A stretch of DNA of 64,000 bases from Mansonella perstans (Eukaryota; Nematoda; Chromadorea; Rhabditida; Onchocercidae), in NCBI GenBank assembly GCA_037074765.1, contig JBAMDO010000020.1, positions 62,001 through 126,000 of the forward strand, given 5' to 3'. The notes under the pieces were generated by a model. The model was not told the DNA's origin. It searched no databases and worked only from the letters and a program-made list of their open reading frames with translations. Numbering within the stretch: position 1 is the stretch's first letter; each line of letters begins with the position of its first letter. A program made the position numbers and the translations under genes. Shown here piece after piece: positions 38,098 through 51,321 of the stretch.

Positions 38098-39204
38098 TCA
38101 TGAACCCATCATGAAAATACCTTCAGCTGTTTTCCACAAAGCCGCATTTTTTGACGCAGAAATGGCCACCACCTCATACTGTCCATTTATGGGTCTCCCA
38201 TACTGTTTACCACTGATTGCCAAATATTTGTCTGAAACAATCCAAAATATATAACATGTAATCCATGAAAATTTACTACCTATAAAAGAGACCTATGAAC
38301 AATCAGTGTGCTTTTGTTAAGGATCAAATTTTTCAACAAATAGGAGTGCTAAAAGCAAACCAGTGTCTTCATGCTTCAGCTTCACAGCATCCTTCATAAG
38401 CCATACATTATCATTACATACGACGACCCAGTGATCACCAGAATCGCTTTCACTGTTCCCAAAACAAGACACTTCCTTCAAAAAATTACTTTACTTCTAA
38501 AATTGTAAATTTAAACATTTTCTTTTAGCAAAAACAGCCAATAACCACCTGGTGCTCCTTTGTCATTGGTGCAGCGAATAAGTGACTATGAAGATGGCAG
38601 CCAGTCGTCAAATGTTTTAGACGTATTTTACTTCCACATTTCACTGGTTCTCCGCGCTTGCAAGTTCCTTTTATTGCTGAATTCGAAAAATACAAAAAAA
38701 CATGACTGTGCTGTTTAGCTGTCATTAAATCCAAAATACAACACATATATAGGAGAATAATATGTACTCTTTACAAACAACCTTTCGATTCAAAAAATGC
38801 ATTTGTGTGAAGTAAATGAATTAAACTTACCGGCAAGAATTTGCCAATGAGAATTCACGTCATCTCCATCCTGTACGGCAGTTATCGATTGCTGACCACT
38901 ACCAGATCCATATTTTACATCATGTGAATGCAGACGAACATCTGAATATTGAATATAGGAAATTGTTACAACAACCAATTTTTTTTTTAGCCAAAATGCA
39001 AAAAACGATGAAAAAGCTAATGTTATCAGCTGGATTTTTATATTTCCTAAATGCTACTACTTTATGAAGCTTGATGTCTTCCTCACCTTCTTCATTATTC
39101 TTTAACTTCACAACGGATCCACATGTTACAAATCTATCATTAACATGAGACGTACTTACAGATATAAAATACAATGTTGAGACCAATAAACATTCCAAAA
39201 ACAT
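38098..39204 (-). CDS. sdf2: SDF2-like ER protein with MIR domains
   Basis: Five exons (minus): 39204-39087, 38941-38831, 38676-38549, 38475-38361, 38231-38098; 201 residues, close to human SDF2 (211). SDF2 binds the ER DnaJ ERdj3/DNAJB11 and takes part in protein quality control in the ER lumen. A signal peptide (MFLECLLVSTLYFISVSTS) precedes three MIR repeats: VTCGSVVKLKN with VRLHSHDVKYGSGSGQQSIT; EPVKCGSKIRLKHLTTGCHL with HSHLF; and KLKHEDTDKYLAISGKQYGR. The C-terminal block WKTAEGIFM is conserved. No HDEL-type ER retrieval signal follows (it ends MMGS), as in vertebrate SDF2, whereas SDF2L1 carries one. A TTTTTTAG acceptor only 2 bases before the ATG indicates trans-splicing. Confidence 0.94.
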
Positions 39205-42200
39205 ATCTAAAAAATAACTTCAATTGATATTGCTTTATAAAATTCAACAAAACGCTTATCACTAAAACTATAAAAGTTCTCAATGCCAAGTGACCTTTGA
39301 CATTTCACTATTTTTAACATAGGGAAGGTAGAATTGGTAGAATAGTAAATTAAACATAACAGAAAATTAAAATCGAAGATTTTGAGAAAAAATGGAACTT
39401 TTCTCTATTGGTAACTATTAGTGCAAATGATTTATACTGTTTCGCTAAAATTACAATAATAAAGCACCGATAGCGTGTCTATCTAAGGTAAGAAAATCCT
39501 CATTAAGTGTTACTTCTCCAAAACTTTACTAAACAAACATTTCATTAACCTCATACTACTTCACTTAGCGTTACCATTCATCAAACAACGTTACCTCTTA
39601 CACATGCCCTCAAAGGCTTGGTAGTTTTTTAATGTGGCCGTAATGTGAAACTTATTGTCTTTTTCCCTGCAATAAAATTTTAATGTTTGTGATCATCAGA
39701 TGACGATTACAAAGTGATCTGCTCAAAGCGTCAATTATGAGAAATGAAAAATAAAAGTTGTCTTATCAATTCAATCTATCATAAAATTTCCTTTTTTGTT
39801 TAATGTGTGAAAATTTATGACAATTTGTATCGTTTAGATACAAGAATGTGGCGAAAGATGAAATTGGAAATTGATTTCATGTCAATACTAATCGATTGAC
39901 AAAACAATGACTTTGATGTAAAACTAATAAAAACATTTTCTGTTTTTTGATGATATTAAAGAAAAGAGCTACTTCAATTAGCAGCTAATTTGAATTTCAA
40001 ATCAAAAACTAGTTTAAGGTACATAATTTTCAAATTCTTGTGATCTTTCAAGCAATTATTTTTTTTTCAAATGAGTAATATTGTTGCGATAATTGAAAGT
40101 CAATAATTGAAAGTTATATTCGGCATTATTTTATTATAATATCAATCAGAAGCATAGAATTTTCTGTCATATATTATATTTTTATTTGTACAATTTTCCG
40201 ATCCTAAGACCTATTGATGTTTTCAGTTTTTGGCAAAATTTAGTTGAAAAATTTTAATTTAATAAATAATTGCTTAAGAGCTAATCTCTTCTTTGATGAA
40301 CTGGAAGTGAATGAAGAGCTTAAAAAAATCATGAAAAGATTTCTAATCAACCAAATCTCATCCATCTTGATTACGTGAAAGGAGAAGATTTGATGACAGA
40401 TAGCAAAGTACTTCATTAATTTGATATTGTATTTGTTTTTAGATACATCTGTGACCATTTCACGATTGCATAGATTGCTGATAAAGAAATAATAAATCCG
40501 GTTGCTTATATTTATTTATTCCATTGGCGATTTTTTCAAATTCCTACTTACCTAAGAATTCGTTCAATTCCACCAAATTAAATTGAAATTTATTTTAGTT
40601 AAGCGTAGTCTAATTTCATTTTTCTGGCAGGCAGTAATAATCATAATTTCATACGCTTATTGAAGCTTCTTTTCAATGATGGATGCTATCGTTTAATGTT
40701 TTGTCTTTTATCGCAGATAAAAAAAGTAGAAAAAAATACACTACTACTGAAGTGCTTGAAAATGCTATTGTATGACAATCACATCGAGTTGGTCAAAGTT
40801 TCTTTCTCTGACATTATTATGAAACTTTTTAAGTAATTAATCTAACTAGCTCTAGTATGTTTTTAAATTCATTAGTTCTCCTATTTTTTGTCTTCTTAGA
40901 AAAAATAATTTATTTTAAATTTTATTCGTAACCTGAGAAATAGGTAAATGATAGAAATAAATTTATTTAGGAACATTTTAAAGAAATGTTACCGTAGCAA
41001 TTTATAATTTCTTTTGTAACTGTATTAAATTAGAAAACGATTATTCTTTTTACGTGTTTAGTGAAGCAATATCAATGAGATAACTTTGAGATAATATGAA
41101 AGTAGCCAATAAGTCATGATTTATAGAGAGTAATGGACTGCAAGTTAAGATTAAAAGAGTATGAAGAAAAATTTATGGTAATGATGCTATAGCGAAACAT
41201 ACATTCATTCACCTTTACACACCCTGGAGCAAACAGGTTATTGGAATAGCAGGAGAGGGGCATTATTTAGTTAAATGGTGATGCTGTTGCTTGGTATCAT
41301 AAGAAGAAAGGAATGAGGTGTTTGATAAAGAAACAACCTTTCACGCAACAGTCAACAACAACAGCGGGAAATTGTGAAGATCAAGAACTTCTTGAATTTA
41401 TCAACCTTTCTTCATTTCTATCCATCTACTTTCATTCTCTTCATTAATTAATTAGTGCAAAGATAGCCTATTTATGAATGTTATTCTTTTGCAAATTGAT
41501 GATGAGGGTTATTACTAAGTCATTGTTTCCCAAATTTACCATAAGACATCCTTTTACTTATTTAACTTTCCAATCCGATTTCTTCTCCTTCCAATGTGTC
41601 ATGGGGCCTTGTCGCTTTTAGATTTGATGAAACCCAGTAAAATATTGTAAAATATAATTTAATTTCATTCCAATGCAGTATTATTCAAGGCTTTTAACTA
41701 GTATAACATCAGCCAAACATTAATGCAACGACATTAGTGTTAATAATAAGAAACAAGTTTATTTTCGCAACACTGTTCGACCGTGTTTGCATGTTAGCAT
41801 TTCAATTATACATCAATCATTATTTCCTATCTATTCGTAATGAATTTCATTAAGATCTTCCTCTGTTTATAGATCTTCCATATTTGCTAATAGAAGAAAG
41901 CGACGAAAGAAGAAACGAGTTCACACTTCTCTTAGCGATACAAGCCGTTGTTCATTCTTATTATTATCAAAGTGCTGCAAACTATGTTTGGATAAACTCT
42001 CATATACCTAATTACATTTCTAGACTATTTTAATCTATTGATGGTTTCGAATAATGAAATACTGATATCGGCCAGTATTTTTCATGCAGTTCGATTACAA
42101 AGTTAATTATCCAAGCCGGTGTGAGAGGCATCATTCGATTATCAAATTTCTGTGATTACTATATGATGCATTTCCTAAGCATCATCTCTACATTACTTTT

Positions 42201-44370
42201 TCTACATGTTAGTTCTATATATCATTTTAATATATTGATTTCATTTATTTAATCCCATTTTTTCTATTTTATTTTACATAATTTTTTATTTTATCAATTA
42301 GCTTACATAATATTTTATCAAAAATAATTTTTTATTTTATTTCATACATTTGCAAAAACTAAAATTAAATTCTTCCAACTCATTAAATCCTCATCATCCG
42401 CAGTTAAGTTTTGGAAGAGAGGCCTGAATACTCTAATTAAAGCAATAAACTATAGAGAAATATAGTTTTAATCACATTTCCTGATTCTTCGCTAACTATT
42501 TCCGGTAAAATCATTTCTTTATAGGCTGAAAATTCTTCTGTACTTTATTTAAAATAAAGAATTTCAAATAAAGAAGCCAAAGAGGTAAAGTTATCATTGA
42601 AAAGATTGAAAGGTCATTTTTTAGTGTTGTGGTTAAATAATATTTTCGGATTCACTTTAAATTTATTAACTTTACAAGAGCTTTTCTAAAAGAAAGGAAT
42701 AGTTTAAGAGAAAAACACGAATAACTCATGTTATTTTAGTAAAGTATCCTTACTATATATGCATTAGCAATGAGGAGTCTGAATCGAGAATTCCAATTTT
42801 TGGACATTTATATAAAATTACTGAATTAACTGCTAAATCAAAAGACATGCTTTTGCTGGTTGCATCTGAATCATTTTTCTGCAGTCGCATATCCTGCTCG
42901 TCTGAAACTTTGTTTACTGAAAAATTGTCTGGATCTATAATCGAATGTTGTTGTTATGAGAATTGCTGACTTTATTACGGGTTTTTATGCTGGAATGTGG
43001 TATGCCCATTCTTCTGAAACTCCTTTGAATGTTTGCTGTACTTTTTCGTCTTTTTTATGATATCATTTCCTTCGGTAGAAATTCGCATTTACACTGAATT
43101 AAATTTCAGTTAACATGGATTACAGACACATTTAAATACTGATAAGGTATTAGTAATGGAAATGTCATGCTTTTGTACTTTTAAGTTATTTTAGTATTAG
43201 TATGAGATCATTGCCGTGCACAAAAGTTTAAAATCATTCTGAAAGCTGGAAAAGTTAGCCTGTGTAAAAAGTTCGAAGTTGCATCTTTTACATAGCGGAC
43301 ATTTTTGATTCTTCCAACTCATGGTAACATCCAATTATATCGTAAAAAATATTTCCATTCGAAGTGGGAATCTTTCAAGGAAATTTTTAGTATGAGATCA
43401 TTGCCATTTATAATTGAATACTACTTCATATTACCTGCCTTATTTGCTCTTATCTCTTTTGCTGTATGAATTGAAGCAGAATCGAGTGGTTTGAAATTTC
43501 TCAAAAAATTATGCTGAAGAATTTTCTTATGCAACATTTTTTCTTTGAAGTATTTCTAACAACGGCATCATATGGTAGCTTTAACCGGAAGTATAATTGC
43601 TTGCTCCAATTCGAGTAGTCAGAGCTTTTCCCATGAAATGAAAATGATGATTGTGAGAATTGATGTACAATTGCTGTGACGTTGCATATTTCTGGTTTCC
43701 TCAATCGGGATATGAATGATAATCGAACGGCAAAAACCTTTCGCGATTAATTTTATTTAAAAAAATCAAAAAAAAGCTTTTCAATTTTGCTTTTTTTCGA
43801 AGATATTTTAAACAATAGATTTGCTACTTCGTTTTTCATCTCACTTTTTTAAATGTGATATTAATTGAGCTTTAAATTGATGTTTCATTTCAAACAAGGA
43901 ATCTTAAATTGTTTAAATGTAAAAATTTCGTCACTTCGCTTGAAAATATTTTTGAATTTATTGTTCATGAATTTACAGATTAAACTACTTAACTATTTCA
44001 TTAAATATTAATTCAATTACTTTTTTTGTTGAGTAGTGCAATAGAGTACAGTTGACAATGTGACATGTCAAAAATTGAAATAGTGAACCGTAATCAATTT
44101 TGTTTTTGTTTAATTATTTTCAACAAAGTTTTATTTGTTTTCTTCCTATTATCGCCTCCTTAAGAACAAATATCGTCATAAGCTTTTTTTCGAAAATCAG
44201 TTTACATATTGAATATCAATGAGCGACGAATGAGCTAATTATTAGAATCTATTGAAGGTATGAAATAGATTTTATTGTTGCTAATTGAATGATTTATTCA
44301 TTCATTTAGAGCCTACTTCATCAGTCAATCTTAACTTTTTTTGGATTGAATAAGCCAAATAACTTTTATC
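39205..44370. other. Intergenic between SDF2 and the MOLO-1-like gene
   Basis: This is 5.2 kb between divergent genes, with no supported gene. Open stretches without a start Met occur at 40717-40836 (39 codons behind an ATCGCAG acceptor) and 41844-42011 (55 codons with a very basic run). The phrase TAGTATGAGATCATTGCC occurs twice, near 43198 and 43389. Confidence 0.45.
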
Positions 44371-47300
44371 ATGATAGCATCACAAATCCAACATAGACAA
44401 CTGTCTTCCGTGTTCCTGTCTTTCTTTTTTCCTGTCGTAAAAAATTTACTCATTTTCATATGTGCCTCTTCCTCATTCCACTTCACTGCAAATCATAAAA
44501 TACCTCTTTAGGTCTTATTATTATTACTAAAACCTATCCAGACAAGGAATTTTCCAATTCCAGCTATCACATAAGCATTTCAGTATCTCTCACCTCTTAT
44601 TTTCTGCAGCTAAGTACTAATTTTTGCGGTCATCGTTACATGCAATATATGGTTAGCAAATAGTTAATATCACATCTGTAACGATCATTATTAAAATGAA
44701 TTTGTTGTAAGAGTTCATGCTTATTACGAATTACCTTGAACGGTTATGCGTTGCGCTGCAACTTTCAGTTTGGAATGAACATAGGAAAGATAAGGAGAAT
44801 AAAAATATTGTTCTGGAAGACCATTGGTTTTACTGGAGAATTCAAGAAAAAATTAGTCTTTTCTTATTCCAAAAAATCATTATTTATATTTTTTATAAAT
44901 TTCTTATTTCATTCCGTAAACAACATTATCTTAATTCAGTTTCTTTTAAGATTTATTTAACTAAATTAAATCAATTAAATTTAATCAGATATTATGAATT
45001 CAAATTTGCAGTTAAAAATTGACATTGCTACGACCACTATTCTGGATGATTATACAATTTGTAAGGAAAACGGTTTTGGTCGTACTTCATTATTATGTGA
45101 TGTCGATGATACGTTGGCTCCTCATACTCAACAAAAGCTGATCTCATTGCTCAATGACCTTCAGCAAAAGGTTAAGTGTAAATGTGAAAGTGGATGCAAA
45201 CGTCCGGATGGAAATGACAGGTTTGATTTGAGCTCGATTTAATTTTTAAAAAATTTGATTGGCAGAAAATATCTTTAAAAAACAATAAGAAAATTCATTC
45301 ATTAGCTTCAAATCTTCTTCTCTGATGAAATATGCGAAAAAAAAGTCTCTGTATTACGCATGTTTTAATCTACATGTTTATTAATCTCGGAAAGAAAAAA
45401 CATTAAGTATTTAATGATTAGAATGAAAGTGTCCAGAATATCCGGATTAACCGACTAACATGCAAAATATTTTCTTGACCTACTTCATTTGAAATCATTT
45501 TAATTAAACTTGTACTGAATATTATAATTAAATTCATAGTTCTAGTTATTTTCAAAATTCTCTTCAGAATTCATCGCTTTCTTTTTCAATTTCATCACCT
45601 TTAATAATTTTTAAAATTTTCTTTGATATCAAAAGGTAAAATCAAACAATTCATCCTTTATGCTTATTTTGTGGGAATTTTTGAATTGAATTTTCGTTTG
45701 GCCCTGTTGAACAAAATGAATTTCTGAGATTTTTTTTATGCCAAATATATTCCATGTGTTTTTGTTCTTTGTAAGCAATAAATGATGGTTTGAGATTGTT
45801 AAGGTCGAAGTTTTCTAGATTTTCTAAAATGTTATTCTGTCATATTCAACATTTTCCTTTTGATTTATTTCAGTTTGGTTTCGTAATTTATGAGTTTTTG
45901 AATGAAATTTTTGAAATCATTTTAAAAATCAGTTTTTATAAATTCTGTCAGAATGATACATTTGTAAACAGAAAAATTTGGAATTACTTGTACAATTTTG
46001 CTTGAGATTGCTATTTTATGTAATCTTATAAAACAATCGACCTAGAAGATCTAAAATTTCAATTAAACTTATGCAAGTTAAGTTTCATCCGTAAGCATTT
46101 CGAGCGGATATTCTAGGTACATTGGTGTTCTTCTGGTTACAAATTTCACGAAAATTGTTGACAATGATGATCCGCTGAATGAAACTGCTAAGAAGATTTA
46201 CTACGACGCAGAGCTGGGCAATGCCGACTGTGACAATGGACTTCTTATTATCTATATAAAGGACAAAAAGCAGGTCACTATTACCATTTATTTTAAAATT
46301 GGTTTTTGAAGAACATTTGAAAATGTGTCCTTTATGCATGACAGTTTTCTTTTAGTAATGACAAGCATTCAAGTAAATTTCTTTTATGTTTGATTGGAAG
46401 TTTGAATATTGCGTAAGTTAGGTGAGCTTGTAAAGATATTGGAAATCATTATCATCGACGCAAGTGATGTCCTGAAACTTTCAATTAATTAATGACCCAT
46501 TTGGCATTCAGAGATATGTTTTGAGATATAAACATTTTGTCACCCATTTCTATAATGCATCATATTATTAAATCATACCATAAAATGATTGCTGATGTCC
46601 TTCGCATTTTGCAATTGGTTCTTCTAAATCGTTTCATGCATTTCCTATGTTGATCTGATCTGATTCATAATTTTTCTTTTTAGATCAAAAAACAATATAA
46701 GAGTTCTTTTCAGTTAGTGACTTATCATGGTGACGATTCCTATGTTTTTCTGGATACAAAAGATCTGGTAAAATTGCACAATCTGGCCATCGAAAGTAAG
46801 CTTTTCGAATACACTCTCAAGACTTGGAAATAATAATCTGTGTGCTCGGGATGCTGTTAAGTTTTACGTAAATTTGGTTAATTAAAGCTATAGTTGCAGA
46901 AAGTAGTAAGAATTGGTCTTAGAAGCAACCAATATTGTTGCTTAGTTCAGCATGTTTATGGTCATTCGGCTTTTACGTTCACATTCATCAATGGATGTTA
47001 CCTAATATTCTACGTCAGATAAAAACACATTAACCAGAAGTGATTAAAAGAAAAAACAAATAGAACAGTTTCTATTCGTTAGTCAACCTTAATTAGCTTA
47101 TCTGTTTCTTTTGGACATATAAACACATTATGAAAAACTACTCGGCTTTATGAAAAGCATGATGAAAAATTATTAGGCCTGAGCTACCCTGTGAAGCACA
47201 TATATAATGCTTAAAATATATGCTACAACAGCAGCTTTTTGTATGTGAGAAATGGTGTATCAGTATCCATTTACGCTCTCTCGTATTATTCTCCAATTAT

Positions 47301-49959
47301 AGCGAAAGTTTTTGAAGCTAATGAAATCTGTACTCTTATTGAAGTCCTCTTCTATACAACATCTCTGACTGCCCAGCTAGTTTCGTGCCGCATTGAATAA
47401 CGACAAGATACTGAAATTTTTGTTATTTTCATGAGAAAAAATACCAGTATTCTGTTGCTAGATCAAAGGCAGTTTCGAAAGGAGAAAATATGATTTTTGC
47501 TGAAACTTTGACGAAAATATTTACTAACATTTGCGACTTAACATACCTTCAATGTCATTTTACGTTAATCTTACGTCGAATAAAAAATCATCGTTTGATA
47601 ATGGCCATTTATATCATGTACTACAAGAATGTAATTTGTTGCAACAACGCATGATTTCAGATAAGCCATTGGATGATGTGCTTTCTGTGGAGTATTTGTT
47701 ATCGAATTATGATGATATTCGGAAAATGGAAACACAGCGAGCAGAAACCTGGATAGTAAGACTCCTTAAACTTTCATTCATTTTAATATAAAGCTCATCT
47801 AAGTTATTTTTAATGCAAAATATTTTAAGAGACTTTCAGACTTAATTGCTTATAAATTACCTGTTCTTCATTATAATTTTTAATTAATACAACTGTGCAC
47901 TCAATGAAACAGTCGCTATTGATAACTGTCCATATTTAACTAATTAATTTATACATATGTTTTCTTTATCTTTTAAATGATATTCCTAGCTGTTTAATTA
48001 TGATGCTAGTATCATCTTCATTGTTTCTCAAAAACTTTTCACTATTTTGCTGAAATTAATTGGCAAACAATGAAGTATCTTTGGAATCAAAAAATTTCTG
48101 ATTTCTCTTGTGCTGAGAAAAAATATTTTTGACATTTTAAATAGAGAATTACTGTTTTGAAGCTAGTTTTTAATCAGGATTTTCTTTAAAAATAAGTAAG
48201 AAAGTACTAATTCAGAATTGAGATGAAAACTTGTTTGAAGAATTTACGTGTAAAACCAGTAGTAATGAGAATAGAAGGATTTGAAAAGATAACCATTCAA
48301 AGTCTATTGTTGAACTCGTTGGTCACTCCTTAAGTCAATAATTTTTTATGTTTAATGGGAATATTCAAAAGGAAACAATTGAATAGAGAAAAGATGAATG
48401 AAATATATTGACCTTTATAATGGTAGTATTAATAAAACATAAACCATTCAAGTCTCCTTTTGGAACTACATTTGTTTTGTCGGATTTGGAAAAAGATAAG
48501 TTTTGTTTTCCTTTCTACAGTCTCATTTTCCAAAAAACATATCGTTTGTCAGTTGAGTGAGGTAAATACGTTTCAATCATTTCAGAGTTAAATTTTATCC
48601 AATATGTCGCAATATACAAACGTTTCAATTTTTTCAGCCTATTGCTGGACTCTTTTTGGCTCTTCTCATTGTGCTCTTAATCTTAACAATGCTGTTAACT
48701 TTATTCTTGGCTCGCTTTTGTTGTTGCTGTGCAAGACGCATAAAGGATGAAGATGAAATATATCAGATAGGTACGGCGGGAGGATCTAGAAAAATATTGA
48801 TCCCAACTCCTACACTTGAAAGAATTTATGGAACACCAGGAGATGCTATTTATAGCACTCCATATTGTGGTAAATTTTCTGCACAAATATCATGTTAATC
48901 AAATTGTGAAACTTTTAGTGCGTGACAGTTAGACCATTATCATAAGTGAGAAGCGTAATGAAGCAATGATTTAAATAACTGCAATAATTACTTCCATAGA
49001 TGGGTAAAATGCTGATGATAGTGAAAGTATTTATAGCAACTCCACTTCCATCGCCACATTTGCCTGCCTTAAAGACAGAAATGTACCCTGGGTCACTGCG
49101 AAGCTCATCTCAAACCGCAACACCAGCATCGGTCAAAAAATATCGGGTGCAGCCAATGCATTCGCCCATTTCACGCGGTAGGTCTCTCAGCGGTACACTG
49201 ACCATTGGTCGACTTAACAACAGTAAGGTGGACGATTCAACTCAAGTAATATCGATTTCTTATTCTAAATTTAATTTCTTAGGAAAGTAGGGAACATTAT
49301 GGCTCACAGAAGTTCGAACCGCATTGTGGAACATGAATGAAACTTTTCTCGGCTTTCAAAAGGAATTAACATATTTTAAGTTTATGCATATTGTAGCACT
49401 GAAAACTATGTGATTGACTTCGCAAATAGTGAAGTGAAGTCAAAAAAAAAGCAGACCTTGATGAAATATACTTACAGACAAATGGTAATTCGTCATTAGA
49501 AGATATGTTGCTTGTAGAAGCGAAACGACTGGAGCCTCCAATTCACGGAAGTACTTCGGTGAAGTCAGGTTTGATATCATTTCATAGACTGTGATGAATT
49601 CCTTCCATGCAGTATGATCATCTGTTATTTAAGCAAGAGAAAAGTCGCATCACAATAGGTTCATATCTTTCAAACAAAATAATCCACTCCTTTCTACGAA
49701 AATGAATGATTTAGTGATAAATATTCTATTAAATTTTGAAACTGTTTTTACCATTTACGGAAATGTATTTTGTGGGATAAATATTGTAGGCCAATGTATA
49801 ATCAAAGTTTTAGCAAATCTAGATGGTAATGTATTGTTGTCGCGAACAACCGAAACTTCCAGCGGCCAACGCCGTTTTGGTTATACGGAATCAGATTTAT
49901 CATTCTTGGATCCAAGACGGAAACAGGAAGTACAAACACGTACCGATTTTATTTACTAA
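44371..49959 (+). CDS. MOLO-1-like TPM-domain membrane protein
   Basis: Best model: 44371-44436, 45012-45220, 46117-46273, 46684-46795, 47628-47755, 48638-48869, 49037-49222, 49455-49568, 49823-49959; about 446 residues. A possible signal peptide (QLSSVFLSFFFPV) precedes a TPM/MOLO1-type extracellular domain: LLCDVDDTLAPHTQQKLISL, Cys-rich KCKCESGCKR, YIGVLLVTNFTKI, CDNGLLIIYIKDKK, VTYHGDDSYVFLD. One membrane helix (AGLFLALLIVLLILTMLLTL) is followed by FCCCCARR and a 190-residue Ser/Thr/Pro-rich cytoplasmic tail. MOLO-1 of C. elegans is an auxiliary protein of levamisole-sensitive acetylcholine receptors; this role is inferred by family only. The first exon is uncertain (a start at 44994 is possible but lacks a signal peptide). 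The acceptors at 47628 and 49037 are non-ideal but keep phase. Confidence 0.8.
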
Positions 49960-51321
49960 TTTTCTTCGTATACTCGTTGGTATACAACAGGATGGCTGTT
50001 TTCTCAAATGAAAATCTGTTAGAGTCCCATAATTAAAGTCATCACATCATCAGACTTTTTAACTTGGGCATTTTCCACATTGTTTTGTTGATTTTAGACA
50101 TTTGAATAGTGGAGATGCTTAATTTTCAGTCGCTCATCCTTGAAAATTGAATACTATAAATCTCCAAGTAACTTATATTCATGGGCTAGAAGATTGAATG
50201 CCTTCATGAGATACTTTGACTACTTTGGTTATCATTCATTTAAGTACAAAATGAAGATAGTATAATGATGTGACTGTTGAAGAGACCTAACTGTTGAACC
50301 GCTATCAATGACATTGTTTTATTTTTTAGCATTATTTCTCTCGATTCTGAAATGTTCTGGTCAATTTCTTTATTTGTTCGCAAAGAATTATTGTTCATAT
50401 GTGAATTATTATGAGAGTACCGCACGTTTGCTGTAAAAAAATATTTAACAATTCCAAATATTCTCAAAATTTATAACATGCAATTGTATCCGTTTGATTG
50501 TCTAATTACAAATAAATTTAAATTTATAAAGAAACCGTTTCATTCACCTTCTAGGTACAAAGTGTCATGCACGTTGCACATCTAATTACAAGACATGCAT
50601 CATGCAATAATTTATCTATCCATAGATTCCAAAAGAGTTGTAATAGAGATCAGGTCGAAATTCATAATAATGCTATGTGAGATGCATCGCTGAATTCAAT
50701 ATAGACATGTTCATTTTTTTTATTCCTACTGCTAGGTTTATCTGTTTTCTTTCATATCAAATTATATAAAAGTGCTGGAATTGATCAGTACTTTGAGAAT
50801 TTTTTAACTAAAAAAAAAAAAATTTCACTAAACGCAGTACAAACTACTAATCAGCACTATTTTAATCAATATTAATCTAATATCAAGTATCAAATTATGC
50901 GATACGAAATAATACAAGGAAATTGCCTTATATTTGTATGCTAGAGTTGAATAATATAATGCAAAAGTTAAGAAAAAAGGACGCAATGAGATCGATAATA
51001 ATTTACACGAACTGCACTGAAACTGAAAGTCGAATTGCACTGAAATTGAAAATTGCAGTGAATACAAGTAGTTTAGATTCGACTTTAATTTTCCCGTCTT
51101 CTTTTTTGAATTTTATCGCTGAAAATATTTTATTAGAAATACCAGTTAAACAATTAATTCGCATAGAGAATGAGTTATACTTTTAATAAGAAATTCTAGT
51201 TCCAAGTCTCAGAATCTACACACATATATACGTGTATGTCCTATTTGAAGAAATTAAATTTTTAATATGAGAAAAATTGAATTACTTTTTGTAAAAAAAA
51301 CTCTTAACGATTGTAATTTTT
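49960..51321. other. 3' spacer between convergent genes
   Basis: AT-rich interval between the MOLO-1-like and Shisa-like stop codons, with no supported exon. A plus-strand frame at 50923-51186 has no splice or family support. An AATAAA at 50511 is far from the MOLO-1-like stop for a nematode 3' UTR. Confidence 0.5.

Noticed and set aside
40717..40836. 39-codon plus-strand open stretch behind an ATCGCAG acceptor
   Set aside because: No upstream or downstream exon joins in phase and the sequence matches no family.
47531..47627. Extending the MOLO-1-like exon upstream to 47531
   Set aside because: There is no AG acceptor upstream of 47627 in that open stretch; splicing at 47628 keeps the phase with the previous exon.
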